The notes under the pieces are model-generated. The model was not told where the DNA came from and searched no databases. It was given only the letters and a program-made list of their open reading frames with translations. 26,956 nucleotides of DNA from AC-69 sp035701505. Lineage in GTDB: Bacteria > Actinomycetota > UBA4738 > HRBIN12. Both the position numbers and the translations under genes were made by a program. Where the stretch lies: contig DASSSA010000088.1 in NCBI GenBank assembly GCA_035701505.1, positions 1 to 26,956 of the forward strand. Direction: 5' to 3'. Of this stretch, positions 1 to 7,762 are shown piece by piece; within the stretch, counting starts at the first letter, position 1, and each line of letters opens with the position of its first letter.

Positions 1-1286
1 AGGGCGGTGAAGGACTCGTCGGCCTCGATCGCGGCGGCGAGGGCCGCCCAGGGCTGGCCCTCGACCATGCTCTGGGGCAGGTCGAGCATGCTGCAGAAGG
101 CCTCGTTGGCCCGAACGATCACGTCCTTGTGGTCCAGCTCCACGATGCCGTCAACCGCCGCCTCGAATACCAGCCGCAGGCGCTCCTCCGATTCGCGAAG
201 CGTCTCGTTCGCCCGCTGGAGGCGAGCCAGCGCCCTATCGGTCTCCCTAAGCGCCGCCTCCTTGGCTTCGAGCGCGTCCTGCGCGTCGCGCGTCGCCTGG
301 GTGCTCCGAAGCTGGTTCACCAGGATCCGAACCGCGACGGCCACGCCGAGCAAGTAGATCAGTCCGGAGGCTTGCACGGGATCGATGACCGAAGTCGTCT
401 TCATCGCCGCGACCAATCCCAGTGCGGTGCATGCGGTCGCCACGGCCACCGTCGTCAGCACGGCGCGGCCAAATCGGGAGGGCTGAGCGACTTGGCCATC
501 GCCCATCCGCCGGGGAGCCGCGGTGACCACGAAGGCCAGCCCCAGCGCTCCGAGCGCGAGGGGGAGGTCCACCCCGGACCGTCCCGAGGTGTAGGTCCCC
601 CGGACCCATTGCTCGGCGAAGACCACCCCGCCGGCCGAGAAGGCGGCGATCGTGCAGAACTGCCCGACGTGGACGAGCGACGGAACCCACAGGACGAGCG
701 CTCCGTACGCCGTGAGCGCCGTGGCCACCATCATCGCGAACACCGCGGCCGACAGGGACTCGATCGACGTCGCCAGGGCGGGGCGAAGCGCGAGGTACAG
801 GATGACGGCGATGGAGGCCGCGGCGAGGGCCACGTCGGCCGCGATCTGGCCACGGAGCTCCTTCCGGAAGTGCTGGCGGTACTCGATCTCGATGGGGATG
901 AAGAAGATGGCCCCGATGAGCAGGAAGAGCGAGTCATACCGGCTCGGCGAGTACAGCCCATACCGGAAGTCGTTGAGCATGAACACGAGCGACACCCCGG
1001 CGATGGCAAGGATTCCGAACGCAAGGAACGGCAGGCTCCGGAGGAGGCCGGCCGATCGCACCCGCCACAGAATGACGGCGGCCGACAGCACACAGGCCGC
1101 GGCGAGGATCGCATCGGGCAGGCCTTCGGCGTCGAGCAGAGAGGTGCCACCCACGAGGTGGGTGGTCACCACACCGGCCATGGCGGCTCCGAGGACGCCA
1201 AGGACGAACCAGGTCGAACGGCGGCGGGCTGCTTCGGTCGACATCATCGGCCCACTATGTTGCCTCGGAGGAACGCTCGACTCCAT
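1..1286 (-). CDS. Membrane-anchored PAS-domain sensor protein, C-terminus cut by window edge (probable histidine kinase)
   Basis: The visible part is about 428 residues and runs off the left edge. The N-terminal two-thirds is hydrophobic, with roughly eight or nine membrane segments broken by short charged loops such as IEIEYRQHFRKEL. A charged coiled-coil follows (ATRDAQDALEAKEAALRETD), then a PAS-like domain beginning near RLRLVFEAAVDGIVELD with the typical VRANEAFCSMLDLP stretch. The output domain lies outside the window, so kinase versus diguanylate cyclase cannot be decided. The NarL-type regulator gene 75 nt upstream on the same strand favours a histidine kinase partner. The start is uncertain: in-frame ATGs lie at 1295, 1286 and 1247 and none has a good ribosome site; the membrane part is intact from any of them. 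Confidence 0.75.
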   Translation of the reverse strand, partial: MESSVPPRQHSGPMMSTEAARRRSTWFVLGVLGAAMAGVVTTHLVGGTSLLDAEGLPDAILAAACVLSAAVILWRVRSAGLLRSLPFLAFGILAIAGVSLVFMLNDFRYGLYSPSRYDSLFLLIGAIFFIPIEIEYRQHFRKELRGQIAADVALAAASIAVILYLALRPALATSIESLSAAVFAMMVATALTAYGALVLWVPSLVHVGQFCTIAAFSAGGVVFAEQWVRGTYTSGRSGVDLPLALGALGLAFVVTAAPRRMGDGQVAQPSRFGRAVLTTVAVATACTALGLVAAMKTTSVIDPVQASGLIYLLGVAVAVRILVNQLRSTQATRDAQDALEAKEAALRETDRALARLQRANETLRESEERLRLVFEAAVDGIVELDHKDVIVRANEAFCSMLDLPQSMVEGQPWAALAAAIEADESFTA

Positions 1287-1361
1287 CACCTGCATGGTGA
1301 GTCGCTCGGGGGATGCGGCCTAGGCCGGTTGGAGGACGATTTGTGCTGTCCCCCGGCGGAG

Positions 1362-2000
1362 CTACTCGATAAGGCGCCGGCGGAGCGCCTCGGCCACCGC
1401 CGCCGTTCGGTCGGACGCCCCGAGCTTCTCGAAGATGTGCTCGAGGTGGGTCTTCACCGTGTCGGGCGAAATGTACAGCCGCTCGGCGATGTCCCGGTTG
1501 GTGTGTCCGAACGCGAGCAGCTGAAGGACCTCGATCTCTCGCGCCGTGAGCGTCTCGGCCTTGCGGTCGCGCTCCTTGGCCTGGGACAGCTCCTCCGCGA
1601 GGGCCACCACGAGCTGGGGGTCGATGACCATGTTGCCCCCGGCGACCAGGCGGACGGTCTGGATGAGGTGCTCGGCGTCCCGGGCCTTCAGCACGTAGCC
1701 GCGCGCTCCCGAGCGAACAGCTTCGACCACGAACTGGCGGTCGTCGTACGCAGTGAGCATGATCACGCCGACCTTGGGGAAACGATCGCGGATCAGTCTG
1801 GCCGCCTCCAGGCCGTCCATCTCCGGCATCCGGATGTCGACCAGGGCGATGTCGGGCTTCTGCTGCTCCACGAGGTCCAGGAGCTCCTGGCCGTTCGAGG
1901 CCTCACCCACGACCTCGATGCCGTCCGCCATGTCGAGGTACCGGCGAAGGCCCTGCCGGACCAGCGAGTGGTCGTCCGCGATGCCTACCCGTATGGTCAC
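1362..2000 (-). CDS. NarL/FixJ-family response regulator (REC + LuxR HTH)
   Basis: A 212-residue DNA-binding response regulator. The receiver domain (about 3-120) has the acidic pair D9/D10, phospho-acceptor D55 in IALVDIRMPEMDG, switch T83 in VIMLTAYDD and K105 in GYVLKARD. A LuxR-type helix-turn-helix occupies about 150-208 (LTAREIEVLQLLAFGHTNRD, then YISPDTVKTHLEHIFEKLG). The GTG at 2000 is chosen because the frame extends further upstream only through unlikely sequence, and GGAGGG lies 8 nt before it. All key residues are present, so it should be phosphorylated by a kinase, probably the membrane PAS sensor downstream on the same strand. Targets are unknown. Confidence 0.9.
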   Translation of the reverse strand: MTIRVGIADDHSLVRQGLRRYLDMADGIEVVGEASNGQELLDLVEQQKPDIALVDIRMPEMDGLEAARLIRDRFPKVGVIMLTAYDDRQFVVEAVRSGARGYVLKARDAEHLIQTVRLVAGGNMVIDPQLVVALAEELSQAKERDRKAETLTAREIEVLQLLAFGHTNRDIAERLYISPDTVKTHLEHIFEKLGASDRTAAVAEALRRRLIE

Positions 2001-2196
2001 CCCAGGCTCCCTCCGCCCACTGCCCGACTCCCTGGCCCATCCTATATGTCGGCCCGGCCGGCCCAAAGGTGTAGTAACAATCTTGGCGGGCCCCTGACCA
2101 GGGGAGAGGTTCGGCCTGCTATCTGGCTGCCAACCGGGTGAGCGCGAGAGCATCGCGATCATCTCGTGATTCAGAGCCGCGATCGGATGACATGCG

Positions 2197-2212
2197 CGGG
2201 AAGCGCTTCCCG
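2197..2212. promoter_or_regulatory. 16-bp perfect palindrome, LacI-operator-like
   Basis: CGGGAAGCGCTTCCCG is a perfect 16-bp inverted repeat in the gap between the divergent regulator gene (start 2000, minus) and the small membrane ORF (start 2360, plus). Its centre fits the AANCGNTT core typical of LacI-family operators. No LacI-family gene is in the window, so the binding protein is unknown. A chance palindrome in high-GC DNA remains possible. Confidence 0.4.
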
Positions 2213-2316
2213 TTCGTCGACAGTAAGGAGGAGCTGGCATTCGAGGGTGAACTCTTTTGGCCGAAAGACCTATCCCAGGAACGGGGGTCCGCTGTTACCC
2301 TCGGGTGACAGAAAGA

Positions 2317-2332
2317 TCCCCCGAATGGGGGA
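2317..2332 (+). other. G/C hairpin in leader of small membrane ORF
   Basis: TCCCCC-GAAT-GGGGGA forms a 6-bp perfect stem with a 4-nt loop, 28 nt before the GTG of the small ORF. A smaller ACCC-TC-GGGT stem lies just upstream (about 2297-2306). There is no T-run, so it is not a typical terminator. It may be a structured 5' leader. No known riboswitch family was recognised. Confidence 0.35.
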
Positions 2333-2359
2333 GAGGCCCGAGAGAAGGGAAGGCACGGG

Positions 2360-2485
2360 GTGAACACTCAGCTCCAGGTCCTGCGGATCGCATTCGCCGC
2401 GGCTGCGGCGCTCGTCGTCTTCCTGATGGTCCACTCAGCCCTGGAAGCCTTCTCCCAGACCACCAGCGTGCTGGCTGGCACATAG
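2360..2485 (+). CDS. Small single-pass membrane protein (41 aa), hypothetical
   Basis: The ORF begins GTG AAC ACT and ends TAG, giving 41 residues. It has a short polar start (VNTQLQVLRI), one hydrophobic helix at about residues 9-25 (AFAAAAALVVFLMV) and a polar tail (HSALEAFSQTTSVLAGT). A purine-rich stretch, GAGAGAAGGGAAGG, precedes the GTG and could act as a ribosome site. It is the only sensible gene in the 545-nt gap 2001-2545; ORFs on the other strand there lack domain character. The function is unknown; it could be a small regulator or subunit of a membrane complex. The start is by context only. Confidence 0.45.
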   Translation: MNTQLQVLRIAFAAAAALVVFLMVHSALEAFSQTTSVLAGT

Positions 2486-2545
2486 CCGCTTCTTAGGACC
2501 TCCTCGCAGGCTCCCCGTAAGTCGCGTCACGAACCGCCTCGGCTC

Positions 2546-3703
2546 CTAGAAGATGTAGTACCAGTTCACGAACAGCACCACGAGGAGCCCGAGCCCGGCG
2601 GCCCCCGCCGCGGCCACGGCCTTCTGGGGGACGCGCCATCGCTCGGTCAACTCCGCCAGAGCCCAGAACGCCGGGAACAGCGGAAGAACGAACCTAGGCA
2701 TCGACATCAACGGGCGGTCGGCGAACACGAACGAGAGCGGGACCAGCAGCCCTCCCCACAGGTACACCGAATACGAGGGTCGGTATTGGAGCAGGGCGAA
2801 GACCGATGCGCCGACCACCGGCACAACGATCAACCAGTCGATCAGCCAGTACCCCCCGTTCGGGGTCCCCAGGTACTGGACGGCATCTCGGGTGCCGTTG
2901 GCAAGGGTGGCCCACGGCCAGGAGAACGTGCGCTGCCAGTTGGCCTGTTGGACCACGGGGGCCAGTAAATCGCCTACCTTCGCCCACCAATACGCGAGGT
3001 AGGCCAACGTGCCGAGCGCGACGGCCACGGCCGCTCCGACGCCCGGCAAGGCGGACCCGCGACCTTCGGCCCGCTGGTGGAAGGCCTCCATGAGCAGGGC
3101 CGGCGCCAGCACAACGCCGACGTTCCTGGTCAGGGCGGCGAGGGCCCCGGCGGCGCCGGCTGCCGCCCATCTCCTGGATCTAGCCGCCCAGTAGGTCGTC
3201 ACCGCCAGGAGCAGGAACAACGACTCGCTGTAGGGAGCGAAGAAGAAGAAGGATGTGGGGAACAGCGCGACGAGCAAGACGGTCCGTCGTGCCATCCTGA
3301 TCGAGCGCTCCGACGCCGTCAGGGCGTACAGCACACACAGCCCGGCGGCGATCGAGGCGTTGGACACCAAGAGAGCGGCGCCGAACGGATGGCCCCCCAT
3401 GACCCACGAGACCGCTCGGATGACCAGCGGGTACAGCGGGAAGAAGGCAGCGCTCCCGTCACCTGCCCGGTACCCGGCCGAGGCGATCCGCAGGAACCAC
3501 AGCGCGTCGAATCGTTCGAAGCTGGTGAAGGCGTTCTGCCATCCGGGGTCGGGAAGGGGGTGCGCCCGCCACCCGGGGACCGAGACAGGCTTGAGTGGAG
3601 GGAACAGTTCGACGGCCACGAGCCCGAGGATCAGGAGCCCCAGGCGCACCGCGAGGAAGACCGTCAGGCTGTAGCGGATCCCCTCTCGCGACTCGGGCCT
3701 CAC
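2546..3703 (-). CDS. PIG-V-like membrane mannosyltransferase
   Basis: A 385-residue integral membrane protein with about eight or more hydrophobic helices. It carries the PIG-V-type loop FERFDALWFLRIASAGY, with the acidic residue expected for polyprenol-sugar glycosyltransferases of the GT-C fold, followed by AAFFPLYPLVIRAVSW. By family, it would move mannose or another sugar from a polyprenyl-phosphate donor onto a lipid or protein on the outer face of the membrane; the substrate cannot be read from sequence. The GTG start at 3703 overlaps the TGA of the upstream GT87 gene (GTGA, 4 nt), indicating translational coupling. The frame stays open further upstream only through the other gene. Confidence 0.82.
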   Translation of the reverse strand: MRPESREGIRYSLTVFLAVRLGLLILGLVAVELFPPLKPVSVPGWRAHPLPDPGWQNAFTSFERFDALWFLRIASAGYRAGDGSAAFFPLYPLVIRAVSWVMGGHPFGAALLVSNASIAAGLCVLYALTASERSIRMARRTVLLVALFPTSFFFFAPYSESLFLLLAVTTYWAARSRRWAAAGAAGALAALTRNVGVVLAPALLMEAFHQRAEGRGSALPGVGAAVAVALGTLAYLAYWWAKVGDLLAPVVQQANWQRTFSWPWATLANGTRDAVQYLGTPNGGYWLIDWLIVVPVVGASVFALLQYRPSYSVYLWGGLLVPLSFVFADRPLMSMPRFVLPLFPAFWALAELTERWRVPQKAVAAAGAAGLGLLVVLFVNWYYIF

Positions 3704-4920
3704 GCGGGGACGTCCGCCAGCGCGGGAGCGTGAGTCAGGCGTACGTCCTCCGACTCCGGCCGACGAACCCAGGTGACCAGGCACCAGACCAGGATGGCCG
3801 CCCGGACCAGGACGGCCACTTCGAACGCGCCGATGGGAAGCCCGCCCACGCCCGTGTAACGACCGAACCAGGAGAACCGGGTCAGGAACACGGCCACGTC
3901 CACCGCCTCGAACGCGGCGAACAAGCGAAGGTTCGGCAGGGCCAGGGTGAACCAGGGGAGCAGCCACAGCCCGTACTGTGGGGAGTACACCTTGTTCGTC
4001 AGCAGGAACGCCACCAGGAGGGCGAACCCGAATGTCCAGCGGGGGAATTCCGGCACGACCCTGCGTCGGAGCCGGTACAGCAGGATCGAGGCCGCCGCGA
4101 ACAGGACGATCGAGAAGATGTTGATGAGAACAGTGTGGCCGCAGTACAGCTTGCCGGTGAGACGGTGGCAAGCGACGAACCACAGGCTGTCCCAGTCGGC
4201 CGGACGGTCACGATTGAAGGAGAAGAACTCCCACCAGCTCTTGGGGGCGGCCAGCGCGAACGGCAGATTCACCGCCACCCACGCACCGGCCCCTGCCCAG
4301 GCGAGATGGATCCCTCTGTCCGGCTCGCGATCCCGGAACCGTCCCAGCACGAACGGCACGAGGATGAGGGCGGGATAGAACTTGGCCGCGGCTCCCAGGC
4401 CGAGCAAAGCGCCGGCCCAAACGTCGCGTCGGTTCAGGTAGGCGAGCGTCGCCGCTGTGGCGAACGCGACTGCCAGCAGGTCCCAGTTCATGAAGCCGTA
4501 GACGAGGAGCGTGGGCGCGACCGCGAAGTAGAGCGCCCGCGCCCCCACAAGTAGGTACAGGCACATGAGCACGACGAACGCTGCGATGGAAAGCAGCAGG
4601 ACGTTTGAGTAGAAGAACCCGCCGAAACCCCGCGACATCCAAGCTGCCACCCGCATGGTGTACATCGAGAGCACCGGGTACTCGTCGCACTCCTGGTCTC
4701 CATCAGGGACGCAGGCGTCCAGGTAGGGGAGCCGGCCTCCGGTGAATTGCTCGTTTCCGTACAGGGCCACGACGTCCGAATAGCAGTACGAGCGGTACTG
4801 TCGGCCATCGCCCCAGTCGCCGCCGGCGCAGGGAGCCTTCACGGCGACCCCCAGCGCCAGCGTGGTCGCGAGGCAGGCCATGACCAGCCCCAGTCCGATC
4901 TGCTTCGCGGGCAGCGCCAC
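3700..4920 (-). CDS. GT87 family polyprenol-phosphate-mannose alpha-mannosyltransferase
   Basis: A 406-residue polytopic membrane protein. Features of GT87 (DUF2029) are the first-loop acidic motif CDEYPVLSMYTM, a NWDLLAVAFATAATLAYLN helix, and the GLGAAAKFYPALILVPFVLG segment that is highly typical of the family. Actinobacterial members extend lipomannan/PIM-type glycolipids using polyprenyl-phosphomannose. The first loop is cysteine-rich (APCAGGDW, SYCYSD, DACVPDGDQECDEY), suggesting extracytoplasmic disulfides. A GTG start at 4920 is used; it lacks a clear Shine-Dalgarno and the frame continues upstream without ATG, so a slightly longer form is possible. It forms a two-gene unit with the PIG-V gene. 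Confidence 0.82.
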   Translation of the reverse strand: MALPAKQIGLGLVMACLATTLALGVAVKAPCAGGDWGDGRQYRSYCYSDVVALYGNEQFTGGRLPYLDACVPDGDQECDEYPVLSMYTMRVAAWMSRGFGGFFYSNVLLLSIAAFVVLMCLYLLVGARALYFAVAPTLLVYGFMNWDLLAVAFATAATLAYLNRRDVWAGALLGLGAAAKFYPALILVPFVLGRFRDREPDRGIHLAWAGAGAWVAVNLPFALAAPKSWWEFFSFNRDRPADWDSLWFVACHRLTGKLYCGHTVLINIFSIVLFAAASILLYRLRRRVVPEFPRWTFGFALLVAFLLTNKVYSPQYGLWLLPWFTLALPNLRLFAAFEAVDVAVFLTRFSWFGRYTGVGGLPIGAFEVAVLVRAAILVWCLVTWVRRPESEDVRLTHAPALADVPA

Positions 4921-4979
4921 GAGGCCGATTATCCGTCCGGGCGCCGCCGCAAGGGGTGGTCGCCACGTCGAACATGGGT

Positions 4980-5009
4980 GCGGGGCCGCCGAGGGGGAGG
5001 CGGCCCCGC
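4980..5009 (-). terminator. Strong G/C hairpin between regulator and GT87 gene
   Basis: GCGGGGCCGCC and GGCGGCCCCGC form an 11-bp perfect stem with an 8-nt loop. It sits in the 264-nt gap after the regulator gene ending at 5185 (minus strand) and before the GT87 start at 4920. There is no T-run on the transcript, so termination would be of the U-less type common in high-GC actinobacteria. The rest of the gap shows nothing gene-like. Confidence 0.5.
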
Positions 5010-5184
5010 GGTCACCTGTGCGCGCAACGCCGAGCCGGCGTCCGCACGCAGATGACGACAGAGCGATGAGCTCTCGTGGTCAAGATCACCATTCGCTTCG
5101 GCAGGGTGGGGGATCCGCTGCATCCCGCGCGGGGGGTAGAAGCAGATACCCGGCTTCAGGTAGGCGGCGGAGGCCCGGCGCCAC

Positions 5185-5862
5185 CTAGATCGAGATCCAG
5201 CTGTGCTTCACGGCGAAGGCTACGGCCTCCAGCTTGGAGTGCACCCCGAGTTTGGCTAGCAGGTTCCGGACGTGGGTCTGGACGGTCTGGGGACTGATGA
5301 AGAGCTTGCGAGCGATCCCCTCGTTCCGCATACCCTCGGCCAGGAGTTGCAGGATCTCCCGTTCGCGGTCGGTGAGCTCCTCGAGGAGCGCTTCGGCGTC
5401 GCGGCGAGCCTCTCGTTCCTTCGACACCTGGTGCAGGAGCCGGCTCAGGGTCGCAGGGTCGATCAGCACTTCGCCCTCGGCCGCAGCCTTGGCCGCCGAG
5501 AGGACCTCGCCGGCGGCCTCGTCCTTGCCTAGGAACCCCGAGGCACCCGCCTCGACCGCCTCTACCAAGAGCCGGTCGTCGTCGTGGGCCGTCATGATGA
5601 CCACCTTCGTCGCCGGCGAGACCTCCTTGATCTTTCGGGTGGCCTTGATGCCGTCCATGTGGCCCTTGAACACGATGTCCATCAGCACGACATCGGGCTG
5701 ATGCTCTCGGCAAAGCTCGATGGCCTCCTCGGGCACGTGAACGGGGGAGGCGATCATCCGAAGGGAGCCGTCCCGCTCCACCACCATGGCCAGAGCGTCG
5801 GTCAGGATCTTGTGGTCGTCACAGATGAGCAGGGTGGTCTGCCGGTTGGCATCGCTCGACAC
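5185..5862 (-). CDS. NarL/FixJ-family response regulator (REC + LuxR HTH)
   Basis: About 225 residues. The receiver has D15/D16 (LLICDDHKIL), acceptor D62 (VVLMDIVFKGHMDG), T91 (VVIMTAHDDD) and K113 (GFLGKDEA). A coiled linker (VSKEREARRDAEALLEEL) leads to a LuxR HTH (LTDREREILQLLAEGMRNEG, then FISPQTVQTHVRNLLAKLG). AGGAGG at 5871-5876 lies within the end of the kinase gene and precedes two tandem GTG codons, at 5865 and 5862; 5862 gives an 8-nt spacing and is preferred. The kinase TGA is only a few nt upstream, so the two are coupled. The partner kinase is of the HisKA type rather than the HisKA_3 type usual for NarL regulators. Confidence 0.9.
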   Translation of the reverse strand: MSSDANRQTTLLICDDHKILTDALAMVVERDGSLRMIASPVHVPEEAIELCREHQPDVVLMDIVFKGHMDGIKATRKIKEVSPATKVVIMTAHDDDRLLVEAVEAGASGFLGKDEAAGEVLSAAKAAAEGEVLIDPATLSRLLHQVSKEREARRDAEALLEELTDREREILQLLAEGMRNEGIARKLFISPQTVQTHVRNLLAKLGVHSKLEAVAFAVKHSWISI

Positions 5863-5866
5863 CACT

Positions 5867-6661
5867 TCACCCTCCTGGAAGCGTGACCCTGAGCATGGTA
5901 CCGGTGTCCTTTTCGTCCTCGATATCGATGCGCCCGGCCATAGCCTTGAGATGCGCCCGGCAGATGAACAGGCCGAGCCCGGCGCCGGGGGTCTCCTCGT
6001 ACCCGGGCGGGCGCCACTCGTTGAATTCTCCGAAGACCTCCTCCCGGAGCTCGGCGGGGATCCCCGGGCCCCGGTCGGCAACCTCCACGACGGCGTCCCC
6101 GTCCGGCGACCTGTACGCCCGGACCTCGATGGGAGCGTCGGGTGGAGAGAACTTCGATGCGTTGTCGAGCAGGTGGACGATGACCTCGGACATACGCGTC
6201 CGGTCGAGCGGCACGGTGAGGCCGTCCTCCACCTCCACCACCATTGCGTGCTGGCCGCTCGGGGTGCGCCAGGCGACCTCCTGCACCAAGTCGCCCAGAT
6301 CCTCTTCTCGGACCTGGTACCTGAGCTGGCCCGCGTCGATCCGAAGGGCAGTCGAGATCTCATCGGCGATGAGCTTGAGCCTGTTGGCCTCCGCGTCGAT
6401 CAGCCGGAAGAACTCGAGTCGCTCGTCGTCGCTCATCGCGTCGTAGAGGTGGATACCCGATGACGCGAGACCCTTCACGGACATGATGGGGTTCCGGAGC
6501 TCGTGCCCGATCTTGGAGGTCAGGTCGGCGCGGCGCTCCGCGTCCTCCGCCGGTCCGGCCCCACGGCGCTTGCGGGCTCGGGTCCACACGAAGACGAGGA
6601 CGGCAAAGACGATGAGGCCCGCCCCCACGCCGAACAGGAAGGCGCCGGCTGTGTCGCTCAC
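5867..6661 (-). CDS. Short membrane-anchored sensor histidine kinase (HisKA + HATPase_c)
   Basis: 264 residues: one membrane helix (about 7-27, FLFGVGAGLIVFAVLVFVWT), a basic stop-transfer RARKRR, then the dimerisation helix with phospho-accepting H53 (IGHELRNPIMSVKGL). The ATPase domain has N167 (VIVHLLDNASKFSPP), a G1 box DRGPGIP near 196-202 and a G2 box GAGLGLFICRAHL. It has no periplasmic sensor domain, so it senses through the membrane or a partner protein. The GTG at 6661 has no clear ribosome site. It lies 76 nt downstream of panB on the same strand and is followed by the NarL-type regulator, with the regulator's ribosome site placed at the end of this gene. Confidence 0.87.
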   Translation of the reverse strand: MSDTAGAFLFGVGAGLIVFAVLVFVWTRARKRRGAGPAEDAERRADLTSKIGHELRNPIMSVKGLASSGIHLYDAMSDDERLEFFRLIDAEANRLKLIADEISTALRIDAGQLRYQVREEDLGDLVQEVAWRTPSGQHAMVVEVEDGLTVPLDRTRMSEVIVHLLDNASKFSPPDAPIEVRAYRSPDGDAVVEVADRGPGIPAELREEVFGEFNEWRPPGYEETPGAGLGLFICRAHLKAMAGRIDIEDEKDTGTMLRVTLPGG

Positions 6662-6737
6662 CGAGGCGGAGTGTAGGGCCTTCTGCCTGCCTGGCCCGGA
6701 AGGCGCACCCAGACTCCGGACGTGCTACCCGCGACGG

Positions 6738-7526
6738 CTACTCGTAGGAGTGCTCGGGGTCGGGGAACGTGCCCTTCTGGACCTCGCGCGCGAACGCTCC
6801 CGCGGCCGCCGCGATCTCCTCACGAAGGTTGGCGTACGCCTTGGCGAACTTCGGCTTGCCCTCCGAAAGTCCCAGCAGATCGGTGATCACGAGGACCTGG
6901 GCGTCGCACCCCGGCCCAGCCCCGATGCCGATGGTGGGGATGTGCAGGTGCTTTGTGATCCGCTTTCCAAGCTCTGCCGGGACGCCCTCCAGGACGATCG
7001 AGAACGCGCCGGCCTTTTGGAGCGCGCTCGCCTGGTCGAGGATTCGGGTCGCGGCCTCCTCGCCCCGGCCCTGCACGCGATAGCCTCCCATCCCGTGGAC
7101 CGATTGTGGGGTGAGGCCGACATGCGCCATGACCGGCACACCGAGCTCCACCAGGCGATGGGTCAGCTCGACCTGGGGGCCCTCGAGCTTCACCGCCTGG
7201 GCCCCGCCCTCCTTCAGGAATCGGCCGGCGTTTCGGACTCCATCCTCCACGGAGACCTGGTATGACAGGAATGGCATGTCGGCCACGACCATTGCGTCGC
7301 GCGCGCCTCGGGTGACCGCGCGGACGTGATGGAGCATCTCCTCCATGGTCACCGGCAGGGTGTTCTCATACCCCAGCACGTTCTGAGCGAGTGAATCGCC
7401 GACGAGGAGCACGGGGATTCCTGCCTGGTCGAGGATCCGGGCGGTGGGGAAGTCGTAGGCGGTGAGCATGGCCCAGCGCCTGCCCTCCGCCTTCCATCCA
7501 CGCAGGTCATGGACGGTTACAGTCAT
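6738..7526 (-). CDS. panB: 3-methyl-2-oxobutanoate hydroxymethyltransferase
   Basis: A 262-residue ketopantoate hydroxymethyltransferase. It transfers a hydroxymethyl group from 5,10-methylene-tetrahydrofolate to 3-methyl-2-oxobutanoate, the first committed step to pantothenate and CoA. PanB signatures are seen throughout: MLTAYDFPTARILDQAGI, LLVGDSLAQNVLGY, TLPVTMEEMLHHVRAVTRG, VVADMPFLSYQ, AVKLEGP, PVMAHVGLTPQS and IGIGAGPGCDAQVLVITDLLG. The length is normal for the family. The ATG at 7526 is chosen over an in-frame ATG at 7547 because AAGGAGG lies 9 nt before it. No panC or panD is beside it. It is divergent from the ribosomal operon starting at 7763. Confidence 0.96.
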   Translation of the reverse strand: MTVTVHDLRGWKAEGRRWAMLTAYDFPTARILDQAGIPVLLVGDSLAQNVLGYENTLPVTMEEMLHHVRAVTRGARDAMVVADMPFLSYQVSVEDGVRNAGRFLKEGGAQAVKLEGPQVELTHRLVELGVPVMAHVGLTPQSVHGMGGYRVQGRGEEAATRILDQASALQKAGAFSIVLEGVPAELGKRITKHLHIPTIGIGAGPGCDAQVLVITDLLGLSEGKPKFAKAYANLREEIAAAAGAFAREVQKGTFPDPEHSYE

Positions 7527-7762
7527 CGCTCGCGCCTCCTTCCGCATGAGTGCACGGCTCTGAAAGTGTAACGCGCGGCGGATGAGCCACCTTCCAGCCT
7601 GAGCCGGTGGGCTGTCGGTGGCCGGTGCTAGGGTCGCGACGGTGGAACAGTGGGAGACGTGCCGGAGGCCCGCGGATGGACCGCCGGTCGACCCGGTACA
7701 CTCTGGAGGCCAGCCACGTCCTGCTCCCGGTGGGGGCCGTCCAGACCAGAGGAGGTGGGGAC

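Noticed and set aside
129..2141. 670-residue open frame on the plus strand
   Set aside because: It is antisense to the PAS sensor and NarL regulator, which have clear domains. Its composition (Arg/Gly/His/Asp-rich) is that of a high-GC shadow frame.
2278..2315. Resemblance to a c-di-AMP (ydaO-type) riboswitch core (ACGGGGGTCC then GGGTGACAG)
   Set aside because: The downstream conserved element (GTCAGCTAACC-like) is missing and the following gene is not a typical target.
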